In this document: positions 16,671 to 24,644 of the stretch, piece by piece
Position numbering within the stretch: the first letter of the stretch is position 1
Layout: every line of letters begins with the position of its first letter
Source: Flavobacterium yafengii
GTDB lineage: Bacteria > Bacteroidota > Bacteroidia > Flavobacteriales > Flavobacteriaceae
Assembly: GCF_030010375.1 (NCBI RefSeq)
Contig: NZ_JASCRY010000001.1
Location: forward strand, 1,550,001 to 1,614,000
Direction of reading: 5' to 3'
DNA: 64,000 nucleotides
Translations under genes and position numbers: made by a program
The notes under the pieces: generated by a model
Databases searched by the model: none
Told to the model about the DNA's origin: nothing
Seen by the model: the letters and a program-made list of their open reading frames with translations, nothing else

Positions 16671-17411
16671 TTATTTTTGTCTAGCAACAATTACAAAAGT
16701 GTCATAAGCATAGGTTTTTCGGTCAATTGTTCTAATGATTTCAAAGTCATTTAGATATAAAAACAATTGTATTTCATTTAAGGTAAAAATGCGAACTGTA
16801 GAAAAATCATCTGCAATTATTTCTTTTTCATCATTTTTCAAGGTATAATATTGTGCGGTCCACTCCAGCATAAAATTTTCTGATGAAGTTGTTTTCCAAT
16901 TGCTGTTTCGATAATATTTTATTGAATCATATTCTGCTTCATGAATTATGATTTCATTCTCTTTGGTAAAAGGAATAAATCTATTGGCATCAATAAAATC
17001 AAAAATAAGAACTCCGTCTTTATTTAGGTTTTTATGAATAGATTCAAAAGTGTTGTTTATATCTTCATTTGTTATTAAATAACTGGTGGAGCGTCCGGTA
17101 ATGAGGATGCAATCAACTGGTTTTTCAAGTTCAAAATCTCTCATGTCGCCATGTATGAAAGTGCCGTTTTTATTCCTCTCTTTGGCGATTGCAATCATGC
17201 TTTGACTATAATCCAGACCAATGTAATCTTGATTGTTTTCCTGGAATCGTTTGGCAAGATTTCCTGTACCACTGCCAATTTCAAGTATAGTTTTGCAATT
17301 TTTTTCTTGGATTAAACTATTATAAAAATGATACTCTTCATCATAATCAATAAAGGTTTGGTACATAGCATCAAAAATTGCCGCCATTTTTCCGTCATAA
17401 AGATTTGCCAT
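16671..17411 (-). CDS. Class I SAM-dependent methyltransferase
   Basis: A 246-residue methyltransferase. Motif I is ILEIGSGTGNLAKRF (about 41-55), the second-strand acidic residue is in YIGLDYSQSM, and HGDMRDFEL and the post-motif strand VDCILITG follow. The C-terminal half (about 140-246) is a beta-rich cap. The substrate is not apparent. It stands alone between the secreted-protein gene and the TonB receptor. Confidence 0.85.
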   Translation of the reverse strand: MANLYDGKMAAIFDAMYQTFIDYDEEYHFYNSLIQEKNCKTILEIGSGTGNLAKRFQENNQDYIGLDYSQSMIAIAKERNKNGTFIHGDMRDFELEKPVDCILITGRSTSYLITNEDINNTFESIHKNLNKDGVLIFDFIDANRFIPFTKENEIIIHEAEYDSIKYYRNSNWKTTSSENFMLEWTAQYYTLKNDEKEIIADDFSTVRIFTLNEIQLFLYLNDFEIIRTIDRKTYAYDTFVIVARQK

Positions 17412-17459
17412 GATATTTGTCTATAAAGAACTAAATTTAGGGAGAATAAATGAAATAAA

Positions 17460-17487
17460 AAAAGGGCTATCGAAAGATAGCCCTTTT
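17460..17487 (-). terminator. Terminator after the TonB-dependent receptor
   Basis: A perfect 12-bp stem (17460-17471 with 17476-17487) closed by a GAAA-type tetraloop (read on the plus strand), with a T-run on the minus strand. Confidence 0.85.
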
Positions 17488-17505
17488 AAATTATTCAAAA
17501 CTTAA

Positions 17506-20154
17506 TTAGAATTTATAGTTTAAAGATAAATTAAACATAGTCCCTAATTGGCTAAAGTGATATCCATCATACGTCATTTGAGAATAACGTTGGTTGAAAG
17601 TGATCAAATTAGATTGATTTTTTACTTGAGCAGGGTCATTTAAAATAGCTGTTCCAGCTGCATTTTCTGCTTTAAATTCCCATTCAGGAAGTATATTCAA
17701 CAAGTTGTTTACATTCAATGCCAAAGTTAATTTGTCAGTAGCAGAGAAAGTAATCCCTAAATCTGTAACAATTTTAGGAGTAAATTCAGTTCTTAAATTA
17801 GAATCTAAACCAGCTTGTTTAAATGTAGATTTTCCAAAATAAGTGTTGTTAAGAGAAAAACCAAATTTTCCAACTTCGTAGTTTGCTCCTAAAATCCATT
17901 TTGTTTCTGGTCTAGAAGAAAACATTAATGCATCTAGTGTTGCACTAAAATTGTTGCTTTTTACTGGAGAGATTCTTTCATTTTGAAAAGTTACGTTTCC
18001 AGATAAATTGAATCCAAGTTTTCCAGTTCCTAATTGAATGTTGTTGTAATTAGCAACTACATCTAAACCTGAAGTTCTAGAGTCAAATGAGTTTTCAAAC
18101 CAAGCAACATCTCCAAAACTAGTAGGTACAATATCTCCTAAAACAATTCTGTCTTCCACTTTAATGTTATAGTAATCTACTGTAAAATTAAAATTTTTCG
18201 TAGGTTTTGCTCCAATTCCAACAGTTATATTTGTTGATTTCTCAGCGTCTAAACGATCAATTCCTAATTGACGTGCTTGCGGAGAAACGTTATTTATAAT
18301 TCCGCTTACTTGTATTCCTTCTCCAGGAACGAAAGAATATTGAGATTTTTGAGTGTAAATTTGGTGTAAAGTAGGAGCTCTGAATCCAGTAGATACAGAT
18401 CCTCTTAATGTAACTTTATCATCTAAAAATTTATATCTAGAACTCAATTTCCATACGGTTGCTCCACCAAAATCGCTATAATCTTCATAACGAACAGTAC
18501 CATTAATCAAGAAATCTTCTGTTACATCATAAGCAAGGTCAAAATACGCACCTAAATTATAACGGTTCCATTTTCCTGAATTTTCAGGTCTGTTACCGGC
18601 GAATGAATCAGCTCCAATTCCATCCCAAGAACCTTTGTCTCCTTCTGTTACTTCAAAAGTTTCTGTTCTGATTTCAGATCCAAAACCAATACTGATTTTA
18701 TCTGATAATACTTTAGAGATGTCTAAATTCCCTACAACGTGATTGAAAGAAGTTCCTCCTGGTTTAAAAGAGATTTGACTATTCTCTAGGTAAACATTAT
18801 TTCCATCAGCATCTTGAATGTCAGATCTGTTAAAAGAGTTGTCAACTGAATAAGTTTGTGTATTTCCACCTACAGTAATACTGGCGTCAGTATTCCAATC
18901 GTTTTTTGTTGATTTATATCCCAATGTAGCATTGTAATCATTTAAATCTCCTGTAAATGTTGGTACGTAACCTAAATAAGAAGCTGGTGTTCCGTCTCCA
19001 AAAAAGTCTTTTAGGAATGGGTAATCAGCTAAAGTTCTCCAATATGGAGTTCTGTAATTAGCAAATGAGTTTACTTTTTTGTAAACATAAGCAGCATTGT
19101 AATATAATAATGTTTCATCAGATAAACTAAATCCACCATTTACCAAGAATTTAGCAGCTGCAGTTTCTGGAGATCCATTTATATTTCCAGCATCTGGTTT
19201 TTTAGCAAGGAAGGCTTGAACATCTGATAGAGAAGCTCCAAAATCTCCTGCTTCACCAGCAGCATCTACTGTTCCCGGTCTGTTAGATAAATTTACTTTA
19301 GAAAAATCAACTGTATAATTTACAAATCCTTTATCTCCTACAGTAGAACCATTATTCATGCTTACTCCTAACATTTCACCATCACCTTCAGAAGTCATTC
19401 CGCTTCTTACAGTTACAGACCCACCGTTTGTATTCTTTTTCAAGATGATATTCATAACTCCAGCAATAGCATCAGAACCGTATTGAGCAGATGCGCCATC
19501 ACGAAGTATCTCTACTCTTTCGATAGCATCAGTAGGAATTGCAGAAATATCTGCGCCTGTTTCACCACGTCCCGGAGACGTTTGTACATATAACAATGAA
19601 CTTAAATTTTTACGTTTCCCGTTGATAAGGATTAAAGTTCTACTAGGTCCCATGTTTCTGATTTCATAAGGATCCAATAATGAAGTTGCATCATTTACTG
19701 GTGTTTGAACCGTGTTGAAAGATGGAATTTTGTACTGTAACGCTTTGTCAAATGAAGCTTGTCCAGTTGATGTCAAATCTTTTGAAGACAATACATCTAT
19801 TGGAAGCGCGGATGTCGTGTTACTTCTCGGTGCCGTTCTGGTTCCCGTAACTACAACTTCGTCTAGATTCTGTCCGCCTTCTTCTGATAAAACCACATTT
19901 ATTACTGCATCTGTAGCGGCTTTTTCTAATTTAGAAAACCCTACATAACTAAAAACTAAAGTAGCACCCTCTTTTACTTTAATCTTATACATACCGTCCA
20001 TGTCAGTAGAAACACCATTCTGTGTCCCTTTTTCAACAATATTTACACCAGGCAAAGGGTTGCCGGTGTTGTCTTTTACAACGCCCGAGACTTCTTTTTG
20101 TGCAAAAAGAAACGAGACGTTTAATAGAAATAATAATAATGCAAATTTTTTCAT
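17506..20154 (-). CDS. TonB-dependent outer membrane receptor
   Basis: An 882-residue receptor. The start at 20154 gives a signal peptide (MKKFALLLFLLNVSFLFAQ); the track-length alternative at 20217 adds 21 polar residues. Next is a CarboxypepD_reg-like domain (SGVVKDNTGNPLPGVNIV, about 22-95), then the plug with VDVLSSKDL-like and INGKRKN and VEILRDGASAQYGSDAIAGVMNI, and a long beta-barrel ending in the aromatic C-terminus NLSLNYKF. These proteins import bound ligands with TonB energy. No SusD-like partner is next door, so iron complexes, vitamins or peptides are as likely as glycans. Confidence 0.93.
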   Translation of the reverse strand: MKKFALLLFLLNVSFLFAQKEVSGVVKDNTGNPLPGVNIVEKGTQNGVSTDMDGMYKIKVKEGATLVFSYVGFSKLEKAATDAVINVVLSEEGGQNLDEVVVTGTRTAPRSNTTSALPIDVLSSKDLTSTGQASFDKALQYKIPSFNTVQTPVNDATSLLDPYEIRNMGPSRTLILINGKRKNLSSLLYVQTSPGRGETGADISAIPTDAIERVEILRDGASAQYGSDAIAGVMNIILKKNTNGGSVTVRSGMTSEGDGEMLGVSMNNGSTVGDKGFVNYTVDFSKVNLSNRPGTVDAAGEAGDFGASLSDVQAFLAKKPDAGNINGSPETAAAKFLVNGGFSLSDETLLYYNAAYVYKKVNSFANYRTPYWRTLADYPFLKDFFGDGTPASYLGYVPTFTGDLNDYNATLGYKSTKNDWNTDASITVGGNTQTYSVDNSFNRSDIQDADGNNVYLENSQISFKPGGTSFNHVVGNLDISKVLSDKISIGFGSEIRTETFEVTEGDKGSWDGIGADSFAGNRPENSGKWNRYNLGAYFDLAYDVTEDFLINGTVRYEDYSDFGGATVWKLSSRYKFLDDKVTLRGSVSTGFRAPTLHQIYTQKSQYSFVPGEGIQVSGIINNVSPQARQLGIDRLDAEKSTNITVGIGAKPTKNFNFTVDYYNIKVEDRIVLGDIVPTSFGDVAWFENSFDSRTSGLDVVANYNNIQLGTGKLGFNLSGNVTFQNERISPVKSNNFSATLDALMFSSRPETKWILGANYEVGKFGFSLNNTYFGKSTFKQAGLDSNLRTEFTPKIVTDLGITFSATDKLTLALNVNNLLNILPEWEFKAENAAGTAILNDPAQVKNQSNLITFNQRYSQMTYDGYHFSQLGTMFNLSLNYKF

Positions 20155-20263
20155 AATAAGTTGTGTTTGGTTTTTGTTTGGTTTAAAATCGGTTGCAATA
20201 TAATTTTTTTTTAACAAAAGATTAGCATATCGTTTAATTTTTTATAAAAAACATATCAGACCT

Positions 20264-20294
20264 GTTTAAACTACAATTTTTACTTAGTTTAAAC
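20264..20294. promoter_or_regulatory. Operator-like inverted repeat
   Basis: Two 10-bp arms (20264-20273, 20285-20294) are perfect inverted copies, each containing the palindrome GTTTAAAC; centres are 21 bp apart, about two helical turns, as expected for a site bound by a dimer or tetramer. It lies between the TonB receptor and ychF and just upstream of a -7-like box. Confidence 0.45.
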
Positions 20295-20307
20295 ATTTAT
20301 AAAATCT

Positions 20308-20315
20308 TATATTTG
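20308..20315 (+). promoter_or_regulatory. Candidate -7 box (TATATTTG) for ychF
   Basis: Matches TAnnTTTG, 142 bases before the ychF start. The expected -33 position falls in the GTTTAAAC inverted repeat, so binding there could block it. Confidence 0.35.
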
Positions 20316-20457
20316 CAAACTTTTAAAGTAAATGCTAAACTTTTAACTGGCAACGGTTATTGGTTAAGAAAAAGATCATAAACTCTCAATCGTTATGTTT
20401 TAGAGCAAAATTTAGATTGCGATACAATATTCCATTAAAAACAAATATTATCTACAT

Positions 20458-21552
20458 ATGAAAGCAGGAATTGTAGGATTACCAAATGTTGGAAAATCAA
20501 CATTATTCAATTGTTTATCTAATGCCAAAGCGCAAAGTGCGAATTTTCCTTTTTGTACTATCGAACCTAATATAGGTGTTGTAAATGTTCCGGATTCCAG
20601 AATAGAAAAACTGGAAGAATTAGTAAAACCAGAGCGTGTGCAAATGGCAACTGTTGATATCGTTGATATTGCAGGATTAGTAAAAGGAGCTAGTAAAGGA
20701 GAAGGTTTAGGAAATCAGTTTCTAGGAAACATCAGAGAATGTAATGCAATTATTCACGTTTTACGTTGTTTTGATAATGATAATATAGTTCACGTTGACG
20801 GAAATGTAAACCCAATTCGTGACAAAGAAACAATTGATATTGAGTTGCAGTTGAAAGATTTAGAAAATGTTGAAAAACGTTTAGAAAAAGTAAAACGTGC
20901 CGCCAAAACTGGAAATAAAGAAGCAATCGTTGAAGAAGCGTTGTTGAACAGAATTAGAGAAACGTTACTTCAAGCGAAATCTGCTAGAACGATAACGCCA
21001 CAAAACAATGACGAAGAAGTTCTGATGGAAGGTTTCCAATTGATTACTGCAAAACCAGTATTATACGTTTGTAACGTGGATGAAAATTCAGCAGTTAACG
21101 GAAACAAGTATGTAGATCAGGTTCGTGAATTGGTAAAAGACGAAGATGCTGAAGTTATCGTACTTTCTGTAGGTGCTGAGGCTGATATTACAGAATTAGA
21201 AAGCTACGAAGAACGTCAGGTTTTCTTAGAAGATATGGGTTTAAGTGAGCCAGGAGCATCAGTATTGATTCGTGCCGCTTACAAATTATTGAAACAACAA
21301 ACTTATTTTACGGCAGGAGTTAAAGAAGTTCGTGCTTGGACTATAGATGTTGGTTCAACTGCACCACAAGCTGCAGGAGTTATTCACACTGATTTCGAAA
21401 AAGGATTTATCCGTGCCGAAGTTATTGCTTATGAAGATTTCGTTCATTACGGTTCAGAAGCTAAGTGTAAAGAAGCAGGGAAATTCAAAGTAGAAGGAAA
21501 AGAATATATTGTTAAAGATGGCGATGTAATGCATTTTAGATTTAACGTCTAA
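20458..21552 (+). CDS. ychF: Redox-regulated ATPase YchF
   Basis: A 364-residue Obg-like P-loop NTPase, full length for YchF. G1 is GLPNVGKSTLFN (7-18), G3 is DIAGLVKGA, and the G4 position reads NVDE, not NKxD, which explains the ATP preference known for this family. A coiled-coil insertion (about 130-165) and the C-terminal TGS-like domain with FTAGVKEVRAW, GVIHTDFEKGFIRAEV and VKDGDVMHFRFNV complete it. YchF/OLA1 binds ribosomes and influences oxidative stress responses in studied bacteria. Confidence 0.96.
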   Translation: MKAGIVGLPNVGKSTLFNCLSNAKAQSANFPFCTIEPNIGVVNVPDSRIEKLEELVKPERVQMATVDIVDIAGLVKGASKGEGLGNQFLGNIRECNAIIHVLRCFDNDNIVHVDGNVNPIRDKETIDIELQLKDLENVEKRLEKVKRAAKTGNKEAIVEEALLNRIRETLLQAKSARTITPQNNDEEVLMEGFQLITAKPVLYVCNVDENSAVNGNKYVDQVRELVKDEDAEVIVLSVGAEADITELESYEERQVFLEDMGLSEPGASVLIRAAYKLLKQQTYFTAGVKEVRAWTIDVGSTAPQAAGVIHTDFEKGFIRAEVIAYEDFVHYGSEAKCKEAGKFKVEGKEYIVKDGDVMHFRFNV

Positions 21553-21555
21553 AAA

Positions 21556-21585
21556 AGTCATAAAGTCGAAAGTCATAAAGTCGAA
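21556..21585. repeat. 15-bp tandem repeat (two copies)
   Basis: The unit AGTCATAAAGTCGAA occurs twice in perfect tandem directly after the ychF stop and runs into the following terminator stem. Related AAAGTC/GACTTT repeats occur at 15519-15586 and 36166-36195. Confidence 0.7.
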
Positions 21586-21608
21586 AGTTAGCAATAACTT
21601 TCGACTTT
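21577..21608 (+). terminator. Terminator after ychF
   Basis: A perfect 14-bp stem (21577-21590 with 21595-21608), 4-nt GCAA loop and a run of T; overlaps the second copy of the tandem repeat. Confidence 0.85.
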
Positions 21609-21615
21609 TTTTATG

Positions 21616-21770
21616 TACCCAATTCCAGCTTTCCACATCAAGATTTTACCATCAATCTCTTTTTTCTAAGACAAAAAAAGAGCGACCAAAGGAAGCTCCT
21701 TTTTTGTCTTAGAAAAAAGAGATTGATGGTAAAAATGCTTTCCGTTTCATTCTGGGGTAAAATCGATTTT
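21616..21770. repeat. Intergenic palindromic element (copy A)
   Basis: Two 40-nt arms (21644-21683 and 21695-21734) are inverted copies with one mismatch, around an 11-nt loop GACCAAAGGAA. The apical part (AGAGC-loop-GCTCC) recurs, inverted, in the element near 39.4-39.56 kb, as does the flank ACCCAATTCCAGCTTTCC. This looks like a dispersed repeat rather than a terminator, since a normal terminator already precedes it. Confidence 0.75.
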
Positions 21771-21881
21771 GGTGAGTACCAGATTTTATAGTTTTATATT
21801 CGTTTTCAAAATCTGTGAATCTGTGGCTAATTATTTTGCATCAGAGCCAATTTTCACTACTTTTAGTAAAAATAAAGTATC

Positions 21882-22403
21882 ATGAAAATTATCGCTTTTG
21901 GCGCAAGCCCCAGTAAAAACTCTATCAATAAAAAATTAGCAATTTACGCAGCAAGTCTTTTCGAAAATGCCGAAGTGGAGGTTTTGGACTTGAATGATTT
22001 TCAAATGCCAATTTTTACTGTTGATATAGAAAAAGAAATCGGTCAGCATGAATTAGCAAAAGCATTTTTGGCTAAAATTGCCACCGCTGATATTCTGGTG
22101 GTTTCTATGGCTGAAAATAACGGAAATTATTCTGCAGCTTTCAAGAATATTTTTGATTGGTGCACTAGAATAAATGCTAAGGTTTTTCAGGAAAAACCAA
22201 TGCTGTTGATGGCAACTTCTCCAGGAGCGAGAGGTGGTGGAAGCGTTTTGGGAATTGCGAAAAATGCTTTTCCTTTTTATGGAGGAAATATAAAAGCAAC
22301 GTTCTCATTGCCTAGTTTTGATGCTAATTTTGATATTGTAAACGGTAAAATTTCCAATCCGGAATTTGATAATCAGTTGAAAGAAATTATCAAGAATTTT
22401 TAA
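21882..22403 (+). CDS. NADPH-dependent FMN reductase family protein
   Basis: A 173-residue flavodoxin-like oxidoreductase. The N-terminal FMN-phosphate loop is FGASPSKNSINKKLA, followed by VEVLDLNDFQMP, the strand ADILVVSMAENNGNYSAAFKNIFDW, and PMLLMATSPGARGGGSVL. Members reduce FMN, azo dyes, quinones or chromate with NAD(P)H; the substrate here is undefined. Cytoplasmic. It follows the palindromic element and has no close partner gene. Confidence 0.85.
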   Translation: MKIIAFGASPSKNSINKKLAIYAASLFENAEVEVLDLNDFQMPIFTVDIEKEIGQHELAKAFLAKIATADILVVSMAENNGNYSAAFKNIFDWCTRINAKVFQEKPMLLMATSPGARGGGSVLGIAKNAFPFYGGNIKATFSLPSFDANFDIVNGKISNPEFDNQLKEIIKNF

Positions 22404-22534
22404 TTTTTTTCAATCCTTTAATTTTTCAATCTTTCAATAGAAAATGTCAATATCATTCTTGATAACTTTGATGGCTTGCTATTTTAAATTTTATCGAATT
22501 ACACTACATTAGCACCAAATCCACAAATTTTACA

Positions 22535-24397
22535 ATGTCCGAACAAAATCAATATACCGAAGATAATATTCGGTCGCTCGACTGGAAAGAACATATTCGC
22601 ATGCGTCCCGGAATGTATATCGGGAAATTAGGTGATGGTTCTTCTCCGGATGATGGTATTTATATTCTTCTAAAAGAAGTGCTCGATAACTGTATCGATG
22701 AATTTGTGATGGGCGCCGGAAAAACAATCGAGGTAACGATCAAAGACAAAACGGTTACTGTTCGAGATTATGGTCGTGGAATTCCATTAGGGAAAGTGAT
22801 CGATGTAGTTTCTAAAATGAATACGGGAGGGAAATACGATTCCTTGGCATTTAAGAAATCTGTTGGTTTGAATGGAGTAGGGACAAAAGCCGTGAATGCT
22901 TTGTCTAATTATTTCCGTGTAGAATCTGTTCGTGACGAAAAACAAAAAGCAGCTGAATTCTCGGCTGGAAACCTTGTTCTTGAAGAAGATGTAATTGATA
23001 CCACTAAACGAAAAGGAACAAAAGTTACTTTTATTCCGGATGAAGCGATTTTCAAAAATTATAAATTCAGATATGAATATATAATCAAGATGCTTAAAAA
23101 CTATTGTTACTTAAACAATGGTTTGACTATTATATTCAATGGTGAAAAATACTTTTCAGAGAATGGTCTGAAGGATTTATTAGAAGAAACGATTCACGCC
23201 GAGGATTTGGAATATCCAATCATTCACTTGAAAGGCGATGATATCGAGATTGCGTTAACACACAGCAAAACACAATATAGCGAAGAATACCATTCGTTTG
23301 TAAACGGACAAAATACCACACAAGGAGGGACACATTTAGCAGCCTACAGGGAAGCGATTGTGAAAACTATCAGGGAGTTTTATAATAAAAGTTTTGAAGC
23401 TTCGGATGTTCGAAAATCTATTGTTACAGCTGTTAGCATCAAAGTAATGGAGCCCGTTTTTGAGTCACAGACTAAAACCAAATTAGGTTCGACTGATATG
23501 GGTTCTGAACCGGGAATGCCATCAGTGCGTACTTTTGTAAATGATTTTGTAAAAACCAAATTAGATAATTATTTACACAAGAATCCTTCCACTGCAGATG
23601 CTTTACTTAGAAAGATTCTTCAAGCTGAGAGGGAGCGTAAAGAACTTTCGGGTATTAGAAAATTAGCAACAGATCGTGCCAAAAAAGCGAATTTGCACAA
23701 CAAGAAATTAAGAGATTGCCGTGCGCATCTTCCAGACACTAAAAATCCTAAAAATCTGGAAAGTACCCTTTTTATTACTGAAGGAGATTCGGCTTCTGGA
23801 TCTATTACAAAATCACGGGATGTAAATACACAAGCCGTTTTTAGTTTGCGTGGTAAGCCTTTGAATTCGTATGGAATGAGCAAGAAAATTGTTTATGAAA
23901 ATGAAGAATTCAATTTATTGCAAGCGGCTTTGGATATTGAAGACGGACTAGAAAAATTGCGTTACAACAACATTGTAATTGCAACCGATGCCGATGTCGA
24001 TGGAATGCACATTCGATTATTGTTGATTACTTTTTTCTTGCAGTTTTTTCCGGAGTTAATCAAAGAAGGACATTTATACATTTTGCAAACGCCTCTTTTC
24101 AGGGTTCGAAATAAAAAAGAAACGATTTACTGTTATTCTGATGAAGAGCGTAAAGCAGCGATAGAAAAACTAAAACCAAAACCAGAAATCACCCGATTCA
24201 AGGGATTGGGAGAGATTTCTCCAGATGAGTTCAAAAATTTTATTGGAGAAACCATTCGTTTAGATCCGATTATGATGGACAAAAATACTTCTATTGAGCA
24301 ATTATTGTCTTTCTATATGGGGAAAAATACGCCAGACAGACAGGAATTTATCATCAAGAATTTGAAGGTCGAATTAGATGTAATTGAGAAAGTTTAA
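22535..24397 (+). CDS. parE: DNA topoisomerase IV subunit B
   Basis: A 620-residue GHKL ATPase subunit of type IIA topoisomerase. It has RMRPGMYIG, the N-box [40 protein letters not shown] and the later QTKTKLG; the TOPRIM domain has [20 protein letters not shown] and [12 protein letters not shown], and the end carries [16 protein letters not shown]. Pairing with the parC-type gene and the C-terminal match to ParE lengths favour topoisomerase IV (decatenation) over gyrase. First gene of parE - small membrane protein - parC. Confidence 0.94.
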   Translation: MSEQNQYTEDNIRSLDWKEHIRMRPGMYIGKLGDGSSPDDGIYILLKEVLDNCIDEFVMGAGKTIEVTIKDKTVTVRDYGRGIPLGKVIDVVSKMNTGGKYDSLAFKKSVGLNGVGTKAVNALSNYFRVESVRDEKQKAAEFSAGNLVLEEDVIDTTKRKGTKVTFIPDEAIFKNYKFRYEYIIKMLKNYCYLNNGLTIIFNGEKYFSENGLKDLLEETIHAEDLEYPIIHLKGDDIEIALTHSKTQYSEEYHSFVNGQNTTQGGTHLAAYREAIVKTIREFYNKSFEASDVRKSIVTAVSIKVMEPVFESQTKTKLGSTDMGSEPGMPSVRTFVNDFVKTKLDNYLHKNPSTADALLRKILQAERERKELSGIRKLATDRAKKANLHNKKLRDCRAHLPDTKNPKNLESTLFITEGDSASGSITKSRDVNTQAVFSLRGKPLNSYGMSKKIVYENEEFNLLQAALDIEDGLEKLRYNNIVIATDADVDGMHIRLLLITFFLQFFPELIKEGHLYILQTPLFRVRNKKETIYCYSDEERKAAIEKLKPKPEITRFKGLGEISPDEFKNFIGETIRLDPIMMDKNTSIEQLLSFYMGKNTPDRQEFIIKNLKVELDVIEKV

Positions 24398-24408
24398 AGA
24401 GTTATAAA

Positions 24409-24594
24409 ATGCCTACAAAAAGAACATTAATTTTTATCGCTTTACTATTTGTGATTAGTTTTTCAGCTACCTTTTTTATGATAAGGAGTAATGATCATAA
24501 AGAATGTGAGATAGTTATAAAGAAAGAGTTGGATAAAAATGGAATTGAGGTTACCAAGGAAGGGCATGTTTGTAAAGAAAAATATTCTTTTTAG
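24409..24594 (+). CDS. Small single-pass membrane protein between parE and parC
   Basis: A 61-residue ORF 11 bases after parE. One hydrophobic segment (about residues 7-25, IFIALLFVISFSATFFMI) follows a short basic N-terminus; the rest is charged, with two cysteines (NDHKECEI and GHVCKEK). It lies 50 bases before parC, probably in the same transcript. I know no function. Confidence 0.6.
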   Translation: MPTKRTLIFIALLFVISFSATFFMIRSNDHKECEIVIKKELDKNGIEVTKEGHVCKEKYSF

Positions 24595-24644
24595 CATTTT
24601 TAGTACAAAATTAGAATTGATTACTATTCAATAGAATACATTTA

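Larger units (their letters stand above)
20155..20457. other. Divergent intergenic region
   Basis: This 303-bp AT-rich region separates the TonB receptor and ychF. It holds the GTTTAAAC inverted repeat at 20264-20294 and a TATATTTG box at 20308-20315. I see no gene or RNA in it. Confidence 0.6.
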
